DNA from: an uncultured Alphaproteobacteria bacterium
GTDB lineage: Bacteria > Pseudomonadota > Alphaproteobacteria > Caulobacterales > Parvularculaceae
Direction of reading: 5' to 3'
Length of the DNA stretch: 19,129 nucleotides
Assembly: GCA_938003575.1 (NCBI GenBank)
Contig: CALKYG010000179.1
Location: forward strand, 1-19,129
This document shows, in pieces, positions 7,460 through 12,364 of the stretch. The translations under genes and the position numbers were made by a program. The notes beneath the pieces were generated by a model. It was given only the letters and a program-made list of their open reading frames with translations, was not told the DNA's origin and made no database searches. Positions within the stretch are counted from its first letter, which is position 1, and each line of letters begins with the position of its first letter.

Positions 7460-7894
7460 TCAGCCGCACCAGGGGTCGGCGGCGCCGATTTCGGTTGCAA
7501 GGTTCTCTGCAAGCAGCGCCGCGCCAATATCGGCGCCGCCGTGCGTCTCCAGCCGCGCCGCAACGCGGCCTCCATATTTGTCATGTTCGATGTCCCGCAG
7601 GAGGACGCCATCGTCGACCAGCGCTTCGACGAACGCTTTCGCTTGCTGCGCCAGTGCGCGCTCCGCCGCGCATCGCGGCTTGAAAAGCTCCGGCGCGTCG
7701 ATCCCCTTCACGCGGACCGACACCGAGACACGCTGGTCCACCCAGATTTTCGCCGAGACGCGAACCGTATCTCCGTCAATGACCCGCTCGACATCGGCGG
7801 CGACGGGCCCCGGAATATCTGACGCAGCGTTCAAACCGGGCGCGATAAAAAGCGCGCCCGCAATCGCTAGCAGGGATGACCTGGCCGCAATCAT
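7460..7894 (-). CDS. Exported staphylococcal-nuclease-like (SNase) protein
   Basis: A 144-residue thermonuclease-family protein expected to cut DNA or RNA with Ca2+ outside the cytoplasm. A signal peptide covers about residues 1-24 (MIAARSSLLAIAGALFIAPG, cleavage near LNAA). The SNase fold follows with its key residues intact by alignment to staphylococcal nuclease: D40-G-D42-T (Ca2+ site), R61-VKGI-D66-APE69 (equivalent of R35, D40, E43), and R110 in YGGRVAARL (equivalent of R87). C75 and C143 could form a disulfide. Only a poor ribosome site is seen before ATG 7894, but the signal peptide makes this the only sensible start. The SdhAF4-like gene lies 60 bp upstream on the same strand. Confidence 0.88.
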   Translation of the reverse strand: MIAARSSLLAIAGALFIAPGLNAASDIPGPVAADVERVIDGDTVRVSAKIWVDQRVSVSVRVKGIDAPELFKPRCAAERALAQQAKAFVEALVDDGVLLRDIEHDKYGGRVAARLETHGGADIGAALLAENLATEIGAADPWCG

Positions 7895-7954
7895 GGCATG
7901 TAGACTTATATTTGTTCATGCTTTGTTCTTCAACCCGCCTCGTTTTTGCTCGGG

Positions 7955-8167
7955 TCAGAAATCGACCGCACGACCTTTCCGCTCCCAATCGCCAAACCGC
8001 GTCGGCTCGGGTCCAGAGGGGCCGCCCCTCTCGGTCGGCGTCGCGGCCAAATTCTGCGCGCGACGCCGCATCGCCGCTTCCTCAAGCGCGCGTCTGGCCG
8101 CAGGCGTCAGTTTTACGCCGGGCGCGGCGCCCTCGATTTGTGCTTCGTTATTCTGGTCGTCATTCAT
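7955..8167 (-). CDS. DUF1674 / SdhAF4-like succinate dehydrogenase assembly factor
   Basis: A 70-residue protein with the hallmark C-terminus of DUF1674, residues 48-70: GGPSGPEPTRFGDWERKGRAVDF. This matches mitochondrial SDHAF4 (Sdh8), which binds flavinylated SdhA and protects it before complex II assembly. The N-terminal half is charged, with an Ala/Arg-rich helix (TPAARRALEEAAMRRRAQ). A role in succinate dehydrogenase maturation is inferred from the family; no sdh gene is nearby. No Shine-Dalgarno sequence is visible before ATG 8167, so translation may be leaderless or inefficiently initiated. The gene is divergent from htpX, with 61 bp between starts. Confidence 0.9.
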   Translation of the reverse strand: MNDDQNNEAQIEGAAPGVKLTPAARRALEEAAMRRRAQNLAATPTERGGPSGPEPTRFGDWERKGRAVDF

Positions 8168-8168
8168 A

Positions 8169-8197
8169 TTGAAGGGTCGTTTGCCGCTTCACATATA
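8169..8197 (+). promoter_or_regulatory. Candidate sigma32-like heat-shock promoter for htpX
   Basis: TTGAAG at 8169-8174 and TCACATATA at 8189-8197 are separated by 14 bp. They resemble the enterobacterial sigma32 elements TTGAAA and CCCCATNTA (7 of 9 in the -10 by my count, with the N position counted as a match), and would start a short leader before the htpX ATG at 8229. HtpX is a known heat-shock gene in E. coli. The match to the alphaproteobacterial form of the consensus is weaker. Confidence 0.35.
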
Positions 8198-8228
8198 GGC
8201 GGGCGATGTGGATTGAAATAGGGATAGC

Positions 8229-9143
8229 ATGAGCCGCCTTCGCACTTATGTGCTCCTTGCCGCCCTTACTGCGCTTTTTGGCGTAGTGGGCTACGCGCTT
8301 GGCGGCGCGGGCGGCATGGTGATCGCCCTCGCCTTCGCTGCGGCGACGAACCTGTTCGCCTATTGGAACGCGGACAAGATTGTGCTTCGGATGTATCGCG
8401 CTGAACTGGTCGACCGCGCACATCCCTCGGGCGCCGTCCGGCGCTATGTCGAGATCGTGGAACAGCTTGCCGACAAAGCGGGTCTTCCACGCCCGAAAGT
8501 GACCCTCATCAACTCGGACCAGCCGAACGCCTTTGCAACGGGAAGAAATCCCGAGAACGCCGCGGTCGCGGCGACGACCGGCTTGTTGACGATGCTCAAT
8601 CAGGAAGAGGTCGCCGGCGTGATGGCGCATGAGCTGGCGCATGTAAAAAATCGTGACACGCTGACCATGACGGTAACGGCGACCATCGCCGGCGCCATCA
8701 CGGCCCTCGCCAACTTTGCGATGTTTTTCGGCGGCAACCGCGACAATAATGGCGGCAACATCGTCTCGGCGCTCGCCATGATGTTTTTGGCGCCGCTTGC
8801 CGCCGGCCTTGTCCAGATGGCGATCAGCCGCGGACGCGAATATGAAGCGGACCGGGTCGGGGCTGAAATCTGCGGGCGGCCGCAGGCGCTCGCCTCCGCG
8901 CTGGCCAAGATCGCAAACGGCGCGGCGCGCATTCCGAATATGACGGCTGAAATGCATCCGGAAACCGGTCAGTTGATGATCGTCAACCCGCTCTCGGGCC
9001 GAGGGGCCGATAATCTCTTCTCGACGCATCCGTCGACCCAGAACCGCATCGATCGGCTGATGGCGATGGCGGGGCGCGGCCTCGCGCCGGCGCACGGCGG
9101 TGCAGCGCCGGCATTTGAAGTGAAGAAAGGTCCGTGGGGCTAA
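8229..9143 (+). CDS. htpX: Membrane zinc protease HtpX (M48B)
   Basis: HtpX degrades damaged inner-membrane proteins with its catalytic site on the cytoplasmic side. This 304-residue protein has two N-terminal membrane segments (about 6-24 and 27-46) and the zinc site H134-E-L-A-H138 in [14 protein letters not shown]. Two more hydrophobic segments (about 148-168 and 177-198) follow. E204 in [12 protein letters not shown] is the expected third zinc ligand. [14 protein letters not shown] near the C-terminus is also family-typical. The start has AGGG five bases upstream. The stop codon overlaps that of the convergent decarboxylase-family gene (CTAA at 9140-9143). The divergent region may hold a heat-shock promoter. 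Confidence 0.95.
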   Translation: MSRLRTYVLLAALTALFGVVGYALGGAGGMVIALAFAAATNLFAYWNADKIVLRMYRAELVDRAHPSGAVRRYVEIVEQLADKAGLPRPKVTLINSDQPNAFATGRNPENAAVAATTGLLTMLNQEEVAGVMAHELAHVKNRDTLTMTVTATIAGAITALANFAMFFGGNRDNNGGNIVSALAMMFLAPLAAGLVQMAISRGREYEADRVGAEICGRPQALASALAKIANGAARIPNMTAEMHPETGQLMIVNPLSGRGADNLFSTHPSTQNRIDRLMAMAGRGLAPAHGGAAPAFEVKKGPWG

Positions 9144-9694
9144 TCCGCGTTCGGAAAGCGCGCGGCGAATGGTTCAGCGGCAAGGCGCGCCACATTGGCG
9201 ACGAGACTGACGGTCGTGTAAGCGCCGCAAAGCGCCAGAATTTCGAGCTGCTGCTCGGGATCCCAATCTTCTTGAAAGGACCTCAGCAAATCGTCCGACA
9301 GCGTCCCCGTTCGACATAGCGCGTCTATGGCGATGAGCAGTCGCGCTTCCTTCGCCGGCCACGTAGCTGTCTCAAAATCATCCACAGCGGTGGCGGCGAC
9401 CTGTTCCGGCGTCAGTTTCGCAGGACCCGCGAAGATCGCGGCATGAACGCCCCATTCATATTCGCATCTCCGGTTCGCAGTGACCCGGAGGATGACGATC
9501 TCGCGGATTCTGAGAGGCAGCGGACTGCCCTTATCGAGGAGATTGGGAACGCCTTTTTCGAGAAATCGTCGGCTGTTCGCGAAAGTCAAGAACAGCGAAA
9601 GGAGGCGTCCTTCGATTCTCGGGTAAGCGGCGAGCGCGGCCGCGATCTTCTCCGGAAAGGGTTCCTGGATCGGTTTCAACACATTATCCATCAT
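9140..9694 (-). CDS. Carboxymuconolactone decarboxylase / AhpD-like family protein
   Basis: A 184-residue all-alpha protein of the CMD/AhpD superfamily. The family core is [30 protein letters not shown] (residues 61-90). In place of the AhpD redox pair CxxC it has C77-E-Y-E-W-G-V-H84, so a peroxiredoxin-reducing thiol relay like true AhpD is not supported, though C77 and H84 remain. The reaction is unknown. Proteins of this subtype are often labelled carboxymuconolactone decarboxylase family. It is divergent from an HxlR regulator across a shared operator region, suggesting induction by a reactive compound. Tandem ATGs at 9694 and 9691 are both possible starts and no strong ribosome site is visible. 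Confidence 0.87.
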   Translation of the reverse strand: MMDNVLKPIQEPFPEKIAAALAAYPRIEGRLLSLFLTFANSRRFLEKGVPNLLDKGSPLPLRIREIVILRVTANRRCEYEWGVHAAIFAGPAKLTPEQVAATAVDDFETATWPAKEARLLIAIDALCRTGTLSDDLLRSFQEDWDPEQQLEILALCGAYTTVSLVANVARLAAEPFAARFPNAD

Positions 9695-9705
9695 TTGAGC
9701 CAGCC

Positions 9706-9722
9706 GCTACTGTTTCTGTAGC
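9706..9722. promoter_or_regulatory. Inverted repeat 1, predicted HxlR operator
   Basis: GCTAC-TGTTTCT-GTAGC. It has perfect 5-bp arms and a 7-bp centre and is identical in its arms to repeat 2. It covers the predicted start point of the CMD-family gene just after its -10 element. The spacing resembles HxlR-type operators, which have short inverted arms about 7 bp apart. Confidence 0.6.
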
Positions 9723-9723
9723 A

Positions 9724-9752
9724 TTTATCTGCTACATTTAAAGTAGCGTCAA
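9724..9752 (-). promoter_or_regulatory. Predicted sigma70 promoter of the CMD-family gene
   Basis: On the minus strand TTGACG (-35, 9747-9752) and GATAAA (-10, 9724-9729) are separated by exactly 17 bp. The transcription start would fall near 9717. The spacer is filled exactly by one of the two GCTAC-N7-GTAGC inverted repeats. Confidence 0.6.
9731..9747. promoter_or_regulatory. Inverted repeat 2, predicted HxlR operator
   Basis: GCTAC-ATTTAAA-GTAGC has the same arms as repeat 1. It is 25 bp from repeat 1 centre to centre and lies between the -35 and -10 of the CMD-family promoter. It is also close upstream of the hxlR start, so autoregulation is likely. Confidence 0.6.
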
Positions 9753-9765
9753 GCGAGAGGATTTT

Positions 9766-10122
9766 ATGGCGGCGAAACGCCCGGGAACGAAAGCGCGAGG
9801 GTCATCAACTGGCCGCCCGATCATGGTGCTCCTCGATCTTCTCGGCGAGCGCTGGACTCTCAGGATCCTATGGGAGCTGGCGGCCGGGCGCGCGTCTTTT
9901 CGCGAGCTTCGAGAACGATGTGATGCGGTGTCTCCGACGCTGCTCAATCGTCGCCTCAGATCCCTTCGTGAGGCCCGCCTCATAGACCATGCCGGCGACG
10001 GCTATGGTCTGACTGAAAAGGGCGCCGAACTGGCTGCGGAATTCGCAAATCTCGATCGGTGGGCGAAAGATTGGGCAGCCTCCCTCGTCACATCGCCGGA
10101 GCGCCAAAAGCGGCACGGTTGA
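9766..10122 (+). CDS. HxlR-family winged-helix transcription regulator
   Basis: A 118-residue HxlR-family DNA-binding protein. The core begins PIMVLLDLLGERWTLRILWEL (residues 18-38), followed by the winged helix with SFRELRERCDAVSPTLLNRRLRSLREARLI (recognition helix about 56-68) and the wing GYGLTEKG. HxlR proteins bind as dimers and often sense electrophiles or oxidants through an N-terminal cysteine. Here that region has no Cys, and C52 in the ERCDAVS turn is the only one, so a one-Cys or non-thiol mechanism is implied. The start is backed by GAGAGG five bases upstream. It is divergent from the AhpD-like gene, its probable target, with two identical inverted repeats between them. Confidence 0.92.
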   Translation: MAAKRPGTKARGSSTGRPIMVLLDLLGERWTLRILWELAAGRASFRELRERCDAVSPTLLNRRLRSLREARLIDHAGDGYGLTEKGAELAAEFANLDRWAKDWAASLVTSPERQKRHG

Positions 10123-10134
10123 GACGCCAATTCG

Positions 10135-10150
10135 TAAACCGGCCCTTAAC
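10135..10150 (+). promoter_or_regulatory. Degenerate CtrA-like box upstream of motA
   Basis: TAAA-CCGGCCC-TTAAC differs by one base from the alphaproteobacterial CtrA consensus TTAA-N7-TTAAC. It lies about 90 bp before the motA start. CtrA controls many flagellar genes in this class. The match is short and may be chance; the rest of the 118-bp gap shows nothing else I can name. Confidence 0.3.
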
Positions 10151-10240
10151 GTCCCGTCCGCACCAATTTTAGACAAGCCTTAAGCGTCGTCTTTACGTGC
10201 TGTCGACTATGGTCTCCCACAAGTGAGGAACCATTTACCC

Positions 10241-11017
10241 ATGCGCATGGACTTCGCCACCTTCGGCGGCATCGTCGCCGGCGTTCTCGTCGTCGGGCTC
10301 GCGATCGCGATGTCAGGCGCCGTCGCTGTCTTTTTCAACATGCCGAGCTTTCTCATCGTCGTCGGCGGCGCGGCAGCGGCGACGGTTCTGCGGTTTCCGG
10401 TGGATGATGTCGTCAACGCCGTCGCAACCGGCGCCCGGACCGCCTTCTTTGACCACGCCAAGAACGCAGGCGATCTCCTTGAGGAAGTCAGGGCCCTTGC
10501 CCAAGTCGCGCGTCGCCAGGGACCCATGGGTCTTGAGCGTACGCCCGTCTCCGACCCGTTCCTCGCACGCGGAAAGCAGATGATCGCCGACGGGCTCTCT
10601 GTCGACCATCTGCGCGCCCAGCTTACTCGCGAGCGTGAGCTTGAAATCAAGCGCCTGGTGGACGGTGAAAAAGTTTTTCGCGCGATCGGCGAAGCGGCCC
10701 CCGCCTTCGGCATGATCGGCACGATCGTCGGACTCGTAAAAATGCTCTCGACAATGGAAGACCCCTCGACCATCGGCCCCGCAATGGCGATCGCGCTGCT
10801 GACCACGCTCTACGGGGCGCTCATCGCCTACGTACTCGCGCTTCCGATCGCCGATAAGCTCGCCGCCAAGCTAGACGTTCAGGAAACCAATCTCTCCCTC
10901 ATCATAGACGGTCTTTGTCAGGTCGCCGAGCGACGATCGCCAGATGCGATCACCGATATGCTGATCGTCTATCTTCCCGAGAAGGCGCGCGGCGCCTTTG
11001 CGAACGTTGCAGCATGA
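10241..11017 (+). CDS. motA: Flagellar stator protein MotA (Na+-type, PomA-like)
   Basis: A 258-residue inner-membrane protein that, with MotB, forms the stator ion channel driving flagellar rotation. It has four membrane segments (about 9-26, 34-51, 154-170 and 181-203) and a large cytoplasmic loop between the second and third. Segment 3 has AAPAFGMIGTIVGLVKML and segment 4 has GPAMAIALLTTLYGALIA. The sequence follows Vibrio PomA closely from MDFATF onward and has the TT pair of PomA segment 4, which points to sodium coupling. Of the possible starts, ATG 10241 has GAGGAA ten bases upstream; GTG 10223 and ATG 10247 are less suited. The stop overlaps the motB start (ATGA). Confidence 0.9.
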   Translation: MRMDFATFGGIVAGVLVVGLAIAMSGAVAVFFNMPSFLIVVGGAAAATVLRFPVDDVVNAVATGARTAFFDHAKNAGDLLEEVRALAQVARRQGPMGLERTPVSDPFLARGKQMIADGLSVDHLRAQLTRERELEIKRLVDGEKVFRAIGEAAPAFGMIGTIVGLVKMLSTMEDPSTIGPAMAIALLTTLYGALIAYVLALPIADKLAAKLDVQETNLSLIIDGLCQVAERRSPDAITDMLIVYLPEKARGAFANVAA

Positions 11018-11859
11018 GCATCAACCCCATATCGCGGGGCCGCGTACGCAAGTCAGGCGCGTGGATCATCACCTACGCCGACCTTATGACGTTACTCGTC
11101 TGCTTCTTCGTTCTAATCGTTTCGTTCTCGATTCAGGACAAGGCGAAGATGCAAGTCGTTGCCGGATCGATCCGTGAGGCGTTCGGCGTCACTGAGGTGC
11201 GACGCTACGCGGGCGATGTCAGACTCGAAGGCGCGCCCGAAGCGCGGCAGCCGAGCTCCGTCTCGCCTGTTGCGACGCCATCCGGGCAGGGACTGGCGGA
11301 AACATTGTCCGCGAAACCCGCCGCAGGCATGAACGGCGCCAAAGGGGCGTATGAGAATGCGGAGTCAGACAGACGCCGATTTGAGGCCGTTCGTGAAAAG
11401 CTCGAACATGCGATCCTCATGCGGCCGATCGCAAGGGACGCCAACGACGCGATCACCATAAACCTCACCGAGACCGGCCTCCAGGTGTTGATTGTTGACT
11501 CGGAAGGGCGGGCAATGTTCGCGCCCGGCGCCGCAGAACCAACTGCCCAGGCAAAAGCTTTGCTTGAGGAGACAGCGCGCGCGCTGACGCCGCTCGCCAA
11601 CCGCATCTTCATTGACGCCCACGCTGACGCGTCGGGGGCGGGCGCTTATTCGCCGTTCGACCTGACCGCAGCGCGGGCGAACGCGGCGCGCCGCGTGATG
11701 GAGGGAGCGGGTTTCCCGGCAAGCCGCGTCGCCGGCGTCGCGGGACGCGGCGACGCATTTCCGCTCTATCCGGAAAATCCATACGCGCCTGGCAACCGCC
11801 GAATCGAAATCACGCTTGAACCTGCAGCGCCGTTGCTGCCCGACAAAAGGCCTCTTTAA
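11014..11859 (+). CDS. motB: Flagellar stator protein MotB (PomB-like)
   Basis: A 281-residue partner of MotA that anchors the stator to peptidoglycan. A basic N-terminus leads into a single membrane segment (about 15-38), with the ion-binding aspartate D23 in ITYADLMTLLVCFFVLIVSFS. A linker of about 110 residues, partly coiled, follows. The OmpA-like peptidoglycan-binding domain comes last, with FIDAHADASG, LTAARANAARRVM, GRGDAFPL and NRRIEITL. The start is the ATG overlapping the motA stop by 4 bp, which implies translational coupling; the frame is open upstream inside motA but without support. No other flagellar gene is in the window, so the stator pair stands apart from a flagellar cluster here. 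Confidence 0.92.
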   Translation: MSINPISRGRVRKSGAWIITYADLMTLLVCFFVLIVSFSIQDKAKMQVVAGSIREAFGVTEVRRYAGDVRLEGAPEARQPSSVSPVATPSGQGLAETLSAKPAAGMNGAKGAYENAESDRRRFEAVREKLEHAILMRPIARDANDAITINLTETGLQVLIVDSEGRAMFAPGAAEPTAQAKALLEETARALTPLANRIFIDAHADASGAGAYSPFDLTAARANAARRVMEGAGFPASRVAGVAGRGDAFPLYPENPYAPGNRRIEITLEPAAPLLPDKRPL

Positions 11860-11930
11860 CTGCGCCATTTACGGCCGAACGGGCTGAGTTTCTTGTATTG
11901 GATGAAACCTGAGCGTTCCGCGATCCTGTC
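11856..11930 (-). other. In-frame remnant of the GNAT C-terminus beyond a TAA
   Basis: Directly past the TAA at 11931-11933, the same frame continues as DRIAERSGFIQYKKL and then nine more residues to a TAA at 11856-11858. GNAT proteins of this type normally end ...ALYDRxAxRSGFIQYxK. The stop therefore sits exactly where the family has Tyr, and the following 24 codons look like the ancestral end of the protein. Confidence 0.75.
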
Positions 11931-12338
11931 TTAAAGCGCCTGCGCGTCGTTGTTGGTCTCGTGCGTCAGCCAGTAGACGCGCGGGCAGTCGTGTGCGAGC
12001 GCGGCGTCGTAAACAAACTCGACCAGCGAACGCCCAAGGCCATGTCCCCGCGCGCTTTTGTCGACGAAGAGATCCTGAAGATAGCAGTAATCGCCAATCG
12101 ACCATGTCGACCGATGAAATATCCAATGAGCCAACCCGACTTTGACGCCGCCAAGGATCGCAATCGCCCCAAAGATCGGCTCATCCGGATCGAGCAAGCG
12201 CGCCCAGTTCGCATCTGTCGCCTCCGAGGAAAGCGAAACACCGTAAAACTCTTGATATCCGCGCCAAAGACGTTCCCAATCACTGCGGTCTGCAGGTGAT
12301 AGTGCCGTAATGCCCATTGTGGACGATTTGTCGACCAT
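11931..12338 (-). CDS. GNAT-family N-acetyltransferase, C-terminally truncated
   Basis: A 135-residue GNAT acetyltransferase that would transfer acetyl from acetyl-CoA to an unidentified small-molecule or protein amine. The acetyl-CoA binding motif A is DLFVDKSARGHGLGRSLVEFVYDAA (R97-G-H-G-L-G102). Upstream are WARLLDPDEP and HRSTWSIGDYCYLQDL, and the end is RVYWLTHETNNDAQAL. The next codon is TAA where the family has Tyr, so the final strand and helix (about 24 residues) are lost unless readthrough occurs. A GNAT without this part may be inactive, so it could be a recent pseudogene. ATG 12338 is the best start; an AGGAG lies 15 bases upstream, farther than usual. It is 26 bp after polA on the same strand. 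Confidence 0.8.
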   Translation of the reverse strand: MVDKSSTMGITALSPADRSDWERLWRGYQEFYGVSLSSEATDANWARLLDPDEPIFGAIAILGGVKVGLAHWIFHRSTWSIGDYCYLQDLFVDKSARGHGLGRSLVEFVYDAALAHDCPRVYWLTHETNNDAQAL

Positions 12339-12364
12339 GAGGTTCGTCGCAAACTCCTGTAAGT

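Noticed and set aside
7779..7920. Small minus-strand frame starting MNKYKSTCHDCGQ, with a CxxC pair
   Set aside because: It lies mostly inside the SNase gene in another frame and quickly becomes Arg-rich. The CxxC looks accidental and there is no good ribosome site.
8160..9095. A 311-codon open frame antisense to htpX
   Set aside because: It mirrors a well-supported htpX gene with intact motifs. Its translation is Arg/His-rich with no recognisable domain, as expected for the opposite strand of a GC-rich gene.
10915..11013. Longer N-terminus for MotB starting inside motA
   Set aside because: The extra 33 residues are Arg-rich and unlike MotB. The overlapping ATGA at 11014 gives the normal N-terminus.
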